64,000 bases of DNA from Xenorhabdus sp014467285 (lineage in GTDB: Bacteria > Pseudomonadota > Gammaproteobacteria > Enterobacterales > Enterobacteriaceae). This document shows positions 28,321-37,600 of the stretch, piece by piece; within the stretch, counting starts at the first letter, position 1, and the number at the start of each line of letters is the position of its first letter. The stretch covers positions 110,503 through 174,502 of the forward strand of contig NZ_NKHR01000007.1 in assembly GCF_014467285.1 (NCBI RefSeq), written 5' to 3'. The notes below the pieces were generated by a model, which saw nothing but the letters and a program-made list of their open reading frames with translations, had not been told where the DNA came from and did not search any database. Position numbers and translations under genes: made by a program.

Positions 28321-28713
28321 ATGCTAACTATCCCTTTTGATCTATTTGGTTTTGCCGATATGATGGAAAAAAAACCTGAATACGTCATTGCCATATCAAC
28401 CTTTGGCTTGTTTATTCCTTTCTTCATATTTGCTATATTGCAGAAAATTCCTCCATTAAGGACTTTCTCCAATATTATCCTGGGAACTATTGGATTGTCA
28501 TTGTTTCCAAATTTAATCGTATCGATGTGTCTATTTGTTCTGAATATCAAAGGAATACACTTGTTCTTTATCTGCGTAATCATTATGTTAAGTTGTTTTT
28601 TCTTCATTCTGCTGAATTATCATCAGTTGGCAGATTACATTAACTCGCCTTTATCTGGACATGATCCGGAAATAATCGGTAGAAAACAGAGTAAAAAAAG
28701 AAGGAAAAAGTAA
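28321..28713 (+). CDS. Small membrane protein ending the LemA/GIDE cluster
   Basis: 130 residues with three to four hydrophobic segments (about 20-40, 48-66, 72-100) and a basic C-terminal tail 'GRKQSKKRRKK' that should lie in the cytoplasm. No family is recognised. Its start is nine bases after the second LemA gene, so it belongs to the same operon. It may be a subunit or a regulator of the complex. Confidence 0.55.
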   Translation: MLTIPFDLFGFADMMEKKPEYVIAISTFGLFIPFFIFAILQKIPPLRTFSNIILGTIGLSLFPNLIVSMCLFVLNIKGIHLFFICVIIMLSCFFFILLNYHQLADYINSPLSGHDPEIIGRKQSKKRRKK

Positions 28714-28916
28714 ATTAGATAGCCCATCAGCAAAAGAGAAACTGGCTGTGATGATGATGTTCAGTTTTCAATTATTATCGTCGACTCAGTCTGACATGAT
28801 TAATATACGTGTTTCTTCTGGACGAATATTAACATTAAAATTAGAACCTAAAAATTTAACACATTAAAAACTTTGTTTTTTAATTTATTATTTTATTTAC
28901 ATTGAGGTGTATTGAA

Positions 28917-29792
28917 ATGAATAGAAGAGAATTTGAAATGGCATTTACTGATGGCTCTCTTGTTGTTGAAAATGGAACGTTAAAGCCTTTAAGCATGAGC
29001 AAAGAAATCAGACGAAAACAATATGCTGAACTTGAAAAAAAATTAAGTGATAATGAAGAGCTTTATGTTTTATTAACATTTGAAGAAGCTGTTAATATAG
29101 TAAAAAATATGTGTGGTCCGAACCCAAATTCATCATGGAAAGAAGCTGGTTTTTTATGTTCAGATTTTGTTACATCCTTCACAGGAAATATCATTGATGC
29201 CTATGGTTTTGCTCAATTGGCAAATGAACTCCGCAATAATTTTGGTGTAAGAGTGACTGAATATGTTGATAGGTTTGGTAATAGAAGTATAAGATTAACA
29301 GGTCGAACGGGTGTTAGAAGATTCTTGACTGCTGCAAAATATACTGTGGGTAACTGGAAAATGATCGATATGGGAATAGGGACGCAAGGGATGCAACATG
29401 CTGTCATTGATGGAGCTAGGAGAGTTATTTTTGTTGGCGCTGCTTATAGACTATTAGAATTAGCGTTTAGAGACGAATATGATCTTTATAATTTTCTTGG
29501 AAATATAACTATGGATGTAGCAAAAACAGCCGTTGGAGTTTTGGCAGGCATGGTAGTTACAGCTGCTGCTGGAATGATTTTAGCTGCTGGTACTTATGCC
29601 CTTGCTGTCGCTGCCGTAGCTGTTGGGGTTGGTCTTGCGGTTAGTTATCTATTATATTACCTTGATGATAAATATGAGCTAAGTAAAGCTCTGATAGACC
29701 ACATGCGGAAATTAGATCAAATGACAAAAGCTCATCCACGTCCTTGTATTCAGCCATTTGGTTACCCTTGTGAGGAAATAAAATTAAAATAG
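28917..29792 (+). CDS. Putative pore-forming effector (type VI-linked)
   Basis: 291 residues from the ATG at 28917, with TGAGGTG upstream. The N-terminal two thirds are soluble. The C-terminal part holds a long Ala/Gly/Val-rich hydrophobic stretch (about residues 200-250, 'TAVGVLAGMVVTAAAGMILA' onward) that could form a membrane hairpin, as in colicin-like or type VI pore-forming toxins. No signal peptide is seen. Next comes a small inner-membrane protein gene in the position of an immunity gene, then a convergent hcp. That arrangement supports a secreted antibacterial effector, but the family is not recognised. Low GC suggests recent acquisition. Confidence 0.45.
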   Translation: MNRREFEMAFTDGSLVVENGTLKPLSMSKEIRRKQYAELEKKLSDNEELYVLLTFEEAVNIVKNMCGPNPNSSWKEAGFLCSDFVTSFTGNIIDAYGFAQLANELRNNFGVRVTEYVDRFGNRSIRLTGRTGVRRFLTAAKYTVGNWKMIDMGIGTQGMQHAVIDGARRVIFVGAAYRLLELAFRDEYDLYNFLGNITMDVAKTAVGVLAGMVVTAAAGMILAAGTYALAVAAVAVGVGLAVSYLLYYLDDKYELSKALIDHMRKLDQMTKAHPRPCIQPFGYPCEEIKLK

Positions 29793-29838
29793 TGATTTTA
29801 CTTTAATAGATTTTTAATTTAATGGCAAAGAGGTTGGT

Positions 29839-30240
29839 ATGGATAATAAAAAAAGAATTTTTGTTATAATAAGTTCGCTGTCTATTGTTTTAATAATTAC
29901 TTTTGTTTCCTATCTTATTTTTGATGATATTTTATCCATTGTTTATATGAAGAAAGAAATAACTTTTTCTTGGAGATCTATTGCTATTTTGTCCGTATTT
30001 CCTCTTTGTTTTTATATGTTTTCATGCGTTTTTTATTATAGTGTTACATTAAAAAAAATGAAGCTTAATGCTAATCTAGTTAAGATCCTTACTATCAACT
30101 TTTTTGTTTTTTTATTTTTAAGTTTTCCTTTTTCTTGGTACTTAGATTCAAAGCTGAGGGAGGAGGGATATGTTGTTTGCCAGAAATTATCAGTTGGCTC
30201 ACCAAATAAGTATGTAAAAGATCCAAACTTATGTCGCTAA
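29839..30240 (+). CDS. DUF1240-like inner-membrane protein, candidate immunity protein
   Basis: 133 residues with three membrane helices (about 8-30, 47-68, 83-102) and a C-terminal periplasmic tail with two cysteines ('GYVVCQKL' and 'DPNLCR'). It resembles DUF1240 proteins known from Xenorhabdus and Photorhabdus. It starts 46 bp after the putative pore-forming effector with ribosome binding site AGAGGT. A membrane immunity protein is what a pore-forming toxin needs; the function is inference from position and topology. Confidence 0.5.
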   Translation: MDNKKRIFVIISSLSIVLIITFVSYLIFDDILSIVYMKKEITFSWRSIAILSVFPLCFYMFSCVFYYSVTLKKMKLNANLVKILTINFFVFLFLSFPFSWYLDSKLREEGYVVCQKLSVGSPNKYVKDPNLCR

Positions 30241-30264
30241 GCATATATATACTATATATGCTTA
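30238..30264. terminator. Stem-loop between convergent effector operon and hcp
   Basis: 12-bp perfect arms TAAGCATATATA (30238-30249, overlapping the stop codon) and TATATATGCTTA (30253-30264), loop of three. It is followed by a T-rich stretch on plus and lies between convergent genes. AT-rich pairing makes it weaker than it looks. Confidence 0.5.
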
Positions 30265-30276
30265 GTTATATTATTT

Positions 30277-30756
30277 TTAGTAAACCCGGTCTTCCCATAT
30301 ACTATATGCGGAAGTTCCTGCTGTTACATGGTTCCATGATATGGATTTATAATTTAGCATTATTTTTTCATATGGCATCTTATCATGATCATTTATAGAA
30401 TGTGGGTAGACACAGGAAATATCAGAAATTGTTGCTTCCGTGATCTTGACTTCATAAAAAAGTTCCAGTTGCCCAACCTGACTGGTTCTATAAAAAATAA
30501 ATTTACCATCCAGTGATTCATTGGCATCTATCGCCATTGCTAATAATGGCGATGATTTATCGATAGGTTTGATAAATTGTATAGGGCTGTGGCTAACATT
30601 TTGTTGACGGGATAGAGAGTGATTTAAACTGAGTATTTGAATTTGGTCTTCGTGTCCTTTTTGATATCGGTTCCCTATCGAATCAAGCGTTGAACATCCC
30701 GCAGATATTAATCCTTGTTTCTTACCGTTTAAGGTTAAGTAGATCATGTATGACAT
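30277..30756 (-). CDS. Hcp-family type VI secretion tube/effector protein
   Basis: 159 residues. 'MSYMIYLTLNGKKQGLISAGCSTLDSIGN' matches the start of Hcp1-type proteins, followed by 'DQIQILSLNHSLSR' and 'KPIDKSSPLLAMAIDANESLDGKFIFYR'. Hcp forms the hexameric rings of the type VI tube and carries effectors in its lumen. No other type VI apparatus gene is in the window, so this is an orphan copy, probably serving a main cluster elsewhere. It is convergent with the effector/immunity-like pair. Confidence 0.85.
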   Translation of the reverse strand: MSYMIYLTLNGKKQGLISAGCSTLDSIGNRYQKGHEDQIQILSLNHSLSRQQNVSHSPIQFIKPIDKSSPLLAMAIDANESLDGKFIFYRTSQVGQLELFYEVKITEATISDISCVYPHSINDHDKMPYEKIMLNYKSISWNHVTAGTSAYSIWEDRVY

Positions 30757-30932
30757 ACAGAGTTCCGTCCTAGTTTGGATTTAAATAATATGGGCTTAAT
30801 GTTTAAGCCAGGGAGGAATACGTTAACATATTAAAAAAAATAGTGATGGGATCGTCAAGGCAAAAAAGATTTGCTTAAGATTCTTTTTGTTGCAAGGGCT
30901 GGTCAATTTTTCCCTTCAGCCAGTCATGGTGA

Positions 30933-31160
30933 AGCATCAAATCAAACCAGTTACTGCATAAGCTTACTTCTTACCCACGACAGAATGAACTGGCAACAGC
31001 CCTTCGTGAAGTAGAACAAGTAGAAAGAACCCTATGGATACTTGATGATGAAATGCAGAGACGGGCACAGGTTGGTCTTAATAAGGGTGAATCCCATCAT
31101 GCGTTAAAAGAGGCATTTCGCATTGGCCGCCAGGGTAAAATTCATGATCGTAGGGGTATG
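30933..31160 (+). pseudogene. Fragment of a Tn3-family transposase
   Basis: In frame from about 30933 the sequence reads 'NQLLHKLTSYPRQNELATAL', then 'VERTLWILD', 'VGLNKGESHHALKEAFRIGR' and 'GKIHDR', clearly the C-terminal part of a Tn3-family transposase. It is truncated at both ends: a stop lies just before the homology and unrelated sequence follows 'HDR'. No terminal repeats were identified. The rest of the 30757-31427 spacer holds no gene. Confidence 0.75.
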
Positions 31161-31213
31161 AAGCCCAACTGTACTGTAATATACGTTAAGTATATTCTTT
31201 GAGCTATTCTGGT

Positions 31214-31242
31214 GAGTAAATAAAACGAGGTTTTATTTACTC
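31214..31242. repeat. Perfect 13-bp inverted repeat
   Basis: GAGTAAATAAAAC (31214-31226) and GTTTTATTTACTC (31230-31242) are separated by GAG. It stands alone between the Tn3 fragment and the 3' end of the monooxygenase gene. It could be an intrinsic terminator or a transposon-end remnant. Confidence 0.5.
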
Positions 31243-31427
31243 CTGTCTTGAAGTGTACTCTCAATGCAGTTTCCAGAACATACTCAGTAAAGAAACCCGG
31301 TTAACCAATTAACATAACGATATCTGGTAACCTCACGATTTTTTTTACAAAAAAATCAAATAATTAAAATCTAAACGTATGTTTTCGTACGATTGGGTTT
31401 CAAATCCCTTAGCCGTATATTAAAAAG

Positions 31428-32876
31428 TTACTCCCAACGTAATGCCATATCATCTACTGGTTGCCCTATGATTTCTTTATCCTTTTTATAATCGTGCGGA
31501 ACATACCAATTTGGGCTACGTCCTTGACGAGGAAGACCAAATTCACTACGTTGTACATACCCCGATCGCAACGCACCAAAAATATGCTCATTAGACAATA
31601 TCTCACCCGATTGTGCATGTGCTGTTACAACCGTGGCATGGCGACGATCCATCTCGTTTAACAAGCGACATATATATTCTGCTGAGAGATCAACTTTTAA
31701 TGTCCAGGCGTTATTGATATAACCAAACAAATAGGCGAAATTAGGGATATCCTGTATCAACGTCCCCTTATAGAACATTAGGTTATTGCTTTGCTGTTGT
31801 TGTCCATCAATTGAAAGCTCAATTCCACCCATCAGTTGTAATTGCAACCCTGTCGCTGTCACTATGATATCTGCGGGAAGTTCCTTACCAGATTGCAACA
31901 AGATCCCGTTTTCAGTAATGCGTTCAATCTGGTCGGTAACGATAGACGCTTTACCTTCCCTCAATACCTTAAATAGATTGCTGTCGGGAACAAAACACAA
32001 CCGTTCATCCCATGGCATATACTTTGGCGTAAGGTGTTTCATGTCAAAATCAGGGCCGACTTTTCTGCGAGCTAAACCCAGTAAAAACGATTTCAATAGC
32101 TTAGGAGAATATCGGCTTATCCTATACAACGAACTGAAAAAGAAGATATTACGACTTCTGCTCAACGCGTAAATCCAACGTTGCGGAATAATCCCTTTTA
32201 AAAGCTCAGCGAGCTTATCCCTTCCCGGTATTGAAAAAATGTAGCTTGGGGAGCGCTGAAGCATGGTGATGTGTTCAGTATCATTAGCCATTGATGGAAG
32301 TAAAGTGACAGCAGTTGCGCCGCTCCCAATCACAACAACCCGCTTTCCTTTGTAATCTAATGTTTCAGGCCAATGTTGGGGGTGAATGACCGGACCTTTG
32401 AAATCTTCAAGACCGGGAAATTTGGGTAAATAAGGATCATCATAGTTATAGTAACCTGTCGCACCGACAAGAAAATGACAGGTAAATTGCCGAGTTTCCC
32501 CACTGGTTTCGTCAATCGCGATAATAGTCCATTGGCGAGTTTCATTTGACCAATCAGTTTGGGTGATCTTTAATCCAAACTGGATTTTCTTATCAACTCC
32601 ATACTCTTCCGCTGCTGAACGGAGATAGCGCCTGATTGAAGGTGCATCTGCAAAAATACTGGTATCTTCCCAAGGACGAAATTTATAGCCATAGCTCATC
32701 ATATCGGAATCTGTGCGAATACCGGGATAGCGAAATAGATCCCAGGTTCCACCTATATTATGGCGACGTTCTAAGATCCCCACTTTCTTGTTAGGACACT
32801 CTCTTGCCAGATGACATGCCATACCAATGCCAGAAACTCCAGCTCCCATAATCAAAACATCATAATGGTTATTCAT
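31428..32876 (-). CDS. Baeyer-Villiger-type flavin monooxygenase
   Basis: 482 residues. FAD-binding 'GAGVSG' near residue 11, the class B fingerprint FxGxxxHxxxWP ('FKGPVIHPQHWP') near residue 160 and the NADPH-binding 'GSGATA' near 184. Close in plan to EthA-like enzymes that insert oxygen into ketones using NADPH. The substrate is unknown; a role in secondary metabolism or detoxification is plausible. It is a single gene among remnants of mobile DNA, downstream of glmS. Confidence 0.85.
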   Translation of the reverse strand: MNNHYDVLIMGAGVSGIGMACHLARECPNKKVGILERRHNIGGTWDLFRYPGIRTDSDMMSYGYKFRPWEDTSIFADAPSIRRYLRSAAEEYGVDKKIQFGLKITQTDWSNETRQWTIIAIDETSGETRQFTCHFLVGATGYYNYDDPYLPKFPGLEDFKGPVIHPQHWPETLDYKGKRVVVIGSGATAVTLLPSMANDTEHITMLQRSPSYIFSIPGRDKLAELLKGIIPQRWIYALSRSRNIFFFSSLYRISRYSPKLLKSFLLGLARRKVGPDFDMKHLTPKYMPWDERLCFVPDSNLFKVLREGKASIVTDQIERITENGILLQSGKELPADIIVTATGLQLQLMGGIELSIDGQQQQSNNLMFYKGTLIQDIPNFAYLFGYINNAWTLKVDLSAEYICRLLNEMDRRHATVVTAHAQSGEILSNEHIFGALRSGYVQRSEFGLPRQGRSPNWYVPHDYKKDKEIIGQPVDDMALRWE

Positions 32877-33054
32877 GTTACCCCTCCTGCAAAAAGAACT
32901 TCTAATCAGATAAGTCGCTTTCTGTTCAATATGTCATGTTATTTTTTATTTGCAGGAACAACCATTTGCATTTATGTGGGGGGAGTATCACAGTTATGTA
33001 CTCTTCTCTACCGACATCGCAGTAATATTCGGCTTTTTCGTATTAATACTTTCC

Positions 33055-33348
33055 TTATTGCTCTGGTTGATCGATTAACCCCATCATCAACAGCCGATGT
33101 GTCGCCAATAAGTCATATAATCGGTGACTACGCCAATCCGTTAATTTCTCATAAGTTAATATGACATTGCGTACTTCCTGAATATTCTTTGCAGGGGCCA
33201 ATACACGTTTACCATCCATAATTGCTGTGAATTGTTCAATCGATAAACTATTATGCTCAATAGCCAATGACGCTTGTATTGTGCGCATCCGGTTTTCTTT
33301 ACGCAACAAGGGTGAAATTATCTCGCTTTGTACTGACCAGCGGCCCAA
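33055..33348 (-). pseudogene. N-terminal fragment of a Fic-family protein
   Basis: 'GRWSVQSEIISPLLRKENRM' and the following 'RTIQASLAIEHNSLS', 'DGKRVLAPAKNIQEVRN' and 'LLATHRLLMMGLID' match the N-terminal helical part of Fic-domain proteins, including a variant of the inhibitory (S/T)xxxE(G/N) helix (SLAIEHN). The frame stops right after 'DQPEQ', before the catalytic HPFxxGNGR motif, which is not found nearby. The 5' end is also lost: a stop lies 11 codons before the TTG used as start. This is a decayed Fic gene. Confidence 0.65.
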
Positions 33349-33418
33349 CTTTAAAGTGAGATTACTGCAATGTTATGTGAACCTAGTTATGTGAACCTAA
33401 ATTTATAGCGATCTAACC

Positions 33419-34567
33419 ATGAGTGAATATCAATATTATCATTTTGAACGACTTGATGGCGTGCTGTCAGCGAAACAAAAAGCCGAACTGAGAACTATCT
33501 CCAGCCGAGCCGAAATAAGTTCAAGTCATTTTACTGTTCATTATAACTACAGTGACTTAAAGGCTGAACCCTCTGAATTAATGGCTCAGTATTTTGATGT
33601 GGGGATCTATTATGCAGATTGGGGGCAAGTTATTTGCTACCTGAAAGTGCCACCAGATGCTATCCCTTCGGTATTTATGCGCATTGATGATGGGGAATCT
33701 GTGATCTGCGAGAAAGGGAAAAACTATCTGTTATTCACCTTTTCCGTGGACGAAAATGATTATTATATGGACGATGACGATGCAAAAGATTATTTAGATC
33801 ATTTGGTTGAGTTACGTTCTGAGCTAATGGGAGGAGATTATCGCCTGTTATATCTGCCCTGGCTGAAACGTGCAGTTAATGGTGATGAAACGTTAGGTAA
33901 CCTGCCCCTGATTAATTTCAATTTTAAACAATTATCCGAAGCTCAATCTGCCTTTGCAGAATTATTCGGTATCCCACCAGAAGCGTACAATGCCTTGGAT
34001 ATGTTACTTAAATCATCGCAGTCACATACCACAAAAGTTGGACATCTGGCCGCAGCAGAGCAAATTAACAGGCTATCTGAATCAGATAAGGATTTGCTAC
34101 TGAAATCTTTATTTGAGCACGGGCAGCTCACTGCAAATCAGGCTCGTGCGTTGGTTTATAAGCCGTTAACCAGCAATGATTATAAATACTGGCTGAGTCC
34201 TTCTTCACTTAATACCTATTGGCAAGCTGCGAACGAGGAAGTCACTCGCGAACGTTTACTGGCTGAAGAACAAAGACTCGAACAAGAGCGGCTTGCAACA
34301 CTCAAGCGGCTCAATGCTGTCTTTTCCTCAAGAGAGGTTCACTGGGAAAATGCGAAGAAATACAGTGAGCAAGGCCATGCCAGCGCTTATGATAAAGCGG
34401 CCAGAGAAATGAACGATCTGTACGATGCTTATCGCGTTAATAACGCACTGGCAGAATTTGTTCCACTCTATCGGATATTTGCCAAGCATATAGAAAGAAG
34501 GAGATCACTGGTTCAACGATTGGAATCACTCAATCAGGAAATCGGTAAATATCAAGGTAGTATTTGA
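33419..34567 (+). CDS. Conserved protein of unknown function
   Basis: 382 residues beginning 'MSEYQYYHFERLDGVLSAKQ', the start of a family of uncharacterised proteins I recognise from many Gammaproteobacteria but cannot name. The first about 150 residues form a compact acidic domain with 'YADWGQVICYLKVP'. Residues about 275-380 are helical and probably coiled coil. No catalytic motif or membrane segment is visible. It is convergent with the type III restriction gene, from which a 9-bp stem-loop separates it. Confidence 0.6.
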   Translation: MSEYQYYHFERLDGVLSAKQKAELRTISSRAEISSSHFTVHYNYSDLKAEPSELMAQYFDVGIYYADWGQVICYLKVPPDAIPSVFMRIDDGESVICEKGKNYLLFTFSVDENDYYMDDDDAKDYLDHLVELRSELMGGDYRLLYLPWLKRAVNGDETLGNLPLINFNFKQLSEAQSAFAELFGIPPEAYNALDMLLKSSQSHTTKVGHLAAAEQINRLSESDKDLLLKSLFEHGQLTANQARALVYKPLTSNDYKYWLSPSSLNTYWQAANEEVTRERLLAEEQRLEQERLATLKRLNAVFSSREVHWENAKKYSEQGHASAYDKAAREMNDLYDAYRVNNALAEFVPLYRIFAKHIERRRSLVQRLESLNQEIGKYQGSI

Positions 34568-34637
34568 TCTTATCAGTAAAGGGACGGCACACTAAAACCA
34601 ATCGCCGGAGAAAAACCAGCACCTTATCAGTATCTAG

Positions 34638-34659
34638 AAGGCACTATTGCTAGTGCCTT
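34638..34659. terminator. Possible stem-loop between convergent genes
   Basis: 9-bp arms AAGGCACTA (34638-34646) and TAGTGCCTT (34651-34659), loop TTGC. It lies between the convergent 33419 gene and the restriction gene. Neither side carries a clear T-run, so function is uncertain. Confidence 0.4.
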
Positions 34660-34672
34660 GGCGCCATTAAGA

Positions 34673-37600
34673 TTAAAAATGAGCACTGAACGTATCAAAG
34701 TTATCGGCTTTGACAAATTTTGCAGCGTTGGGCATCTCTTTGCCACCTTTGTCTTTGCTTAGCGCATTGAAATGCTCAACACCACACTTGATCTTAGCCT
34801 GTTCAGCCTCACGCAGATCATCTGAAAATATACTTGATTTCGTTTCAACCACGAAGTAAAGCTGCTCCCCGGTTCCATCATCTTTGTCAACTAATACCGC
34901 CCAGTCAGGATTGTAACTTCCCAGCGGGGTATCAATCTTGAACCAAGATGGCAGCTTGGAATAAATCTTCACTTCTTCAGCTCTTTCTAGCTTTTCGGCG
35001 AAGTTAAACTCAGTATCTGAATCGCAAATAATGTAGTCATATACCGACTTTTCAGCTTTCACCATATCTTTGAGGTAGCCAGTCAGTTCTTCTTCTTGGA
35101 AAAGCTCTTGGGCATAGTATGCTTCGTCACCAAGACGGTGGTATTTAACACCATTTACAATGACAATACGCATTTGTTTACGGATAGCTTCACCAACTAA
35201 CTCGATAAAACGCTGAGGGTTGTTTTTGAAGGCTTCCAGTTTATCGCCCAAACCCAGCAGAACATCGATAATTGTCTGACGGGTCAGATTGGTCTGATCG
35301 GTCAGATAAGTCACGATATCTGGCAACTGGAAGTTACGATTGCGGTAATACTGGATTTTTGTTTTCTCATCATAGGCTTCCAGTTCAGCTTCAGTAACCG
35401 CAACCTTAACTTTGGTGTACTGAAATTTGGCACTGGCTACCACCACGTTTTCTCTAATTTCCTTGATACAGTTTTCAACCAGTTCGTTGATATTAAAGTT
35501 AACACGATAAGTCGTTTTGTATTTAATGCGCCCCCAAAGAGCTTTAAAAGCTTCACCAAGTACAACCTGCTTACCATTTGTATCTTCACACAAAGCTACA
35601 GAGCGCTTCTCTTCGTGTTTTTTCACGTTCAAGCCTTTTGCCAGCTTCTTCAATGTGGCAACGATGGTATTAGTATGCTCAGCGACACTGGAAGGAAGAC
35701 TCACCTCGTTGTTATTGATGGCAATTTTCAGCGCATTCTGAATCTTACCTTTGCCATCGATATAACCTTGAGACAGAAGGTGTTGGAAGATATCTTCTGA
35801 CTTCCTCGCTCCCAAGAAGGCTTTCTGATCCAGTCCGCCAGAAACAATAATGTTGGCAAATTGGTGAGACTCGACCGTACCAAATTTAATGCCTTCTTCC
35901 GCTTCAATCTCTTTTTGCAGTTCAGAAACAAAGTATTCATAAGATTCATTTGCCATAACGGTCAGCGTATTTACCTCAAAACCGTAAGGCACGCGCTCAC
36001 CCGATTGATCAATGGCTAAGCGTAGGCCACGACCGATTTCCTGTCGTTTTTTAGTGATTGAGTTGGTTTCATTCAACGTACAGATCTGGAAAACATTCGG
36101 GTTGTCCCAGCCTTCTTTCAGTGCTGAGTGTGAAAAGATAAAACGCAGCTTCTCATCCATAGATAGAAGCTTTTCTTTGTCTTTCATGATCAGATTATAG
36201 GCCGACTCATCGGCCGCGGTTTTCCCTCCTTCGCCTTTAGATGATAGCTTCGAGTCAGCGAACTGAGGGTTGCCAGAGGCATCTTTTTTCTTGTCCTGAG
36301 CAAAGTAGCCATCATGCACCGCTTGAATGAGTTCTCGCAATGCGACTGCGTTGATGGTGTATTTATCACCATCATGATCCCAGATCCTCGGGTACAACAC
36401 GCGATATTTAAGCTTACTAACCTGCTTGGCAAACTCTTCTTCAAACCACTTGGCAAACTTACCCTGGACAGGAACGCCATCTTTAGAGTAGCCGCGGTAG
36501 TTGGCAACCTTATCGATAAAGAACAGACTCAGCACCTTAATCCCTTTCTGGCTTAGAATTTTCGGGTGGTCGAGCCTGTCATAACCCGTTGTTACCTTGT
36601 GGTAGAACTTCAGCTCTTTTTCCAGATGCTCTTCGATAGTTTTGGCTATTTGAAGGCGCTTAAAAGCCTCTGAATCCACTTCACCAATGGCTTGCCCAAG
36701 GCGCACAATTTCATCGCGACTGGTAAAATCAATATATTCATTACCTTCTTCGCAATAAATATCGTTTACGACATAGCCTTCATAAACACTACGCCCACCC
36801 GAAAGTTCGAATAAGTCATTGACCTGACCATCTTTGATGGTTATTACCTTACGGGGTTGCAGCTTGCCTGTGCGCGTTTGAGCGTCAATTTCAATCTTGG
36901 CAGAAATGGGAGACTTCTTATTATCAACACTCACTAGCTTAATGTAGGCCTGGTTGTGCCCGTCTTTAACATCCAGAGAAGCAACCTCAATTTGCTTAAC
37001 CAGTTTGCGTTCATAGGCATCAATAGAGTCAAGCTTATACAGCAGGTGCGGCGCTTCCTTCAACGTGGCTGAATAACGAAATGTACACAGCGGTTTTAAG
37101 CTGTTAATCGCGTCTTTTCGGTTTGCCGTTGATACAACTGACTGTGGTTCATCAATAATAACGACAGGACGAGTAGCCTGAATAAATTCAATAGGCTTCA
37201 TCCCGTTCAATCTGTCATCTGTACGGTGAATCAGATTAGCCGTAGTTTCCTTCGTCGGATCGGTGAATGACTTACTGAACGCATCAATATTGATCACCAT
37301 GATTTGAATATAATCATTGGTGGCAAAGTTACGAACCTGTTCGCGCTTTGATGAGTCATAGACGAAATAGTCATACTGGACGTTTTTGTACTGCTCACGG
37401 AAATGTTGCTCAGTGATTTGCAGTGATTTATAGACACCTTCTTTAATCGCAATGGATGGCACCACGATGATGAACTTTGTCAGTCCATGACGCTGATTTA
37501 GCTCAAAGATAGAACGCAGGTACACATAGGTTTTACCTGTACCTGTTTCCATCTCAACACTGAAATCTAGTCTTGGCAGTTCTTGTTTTACGTTTTCAAC

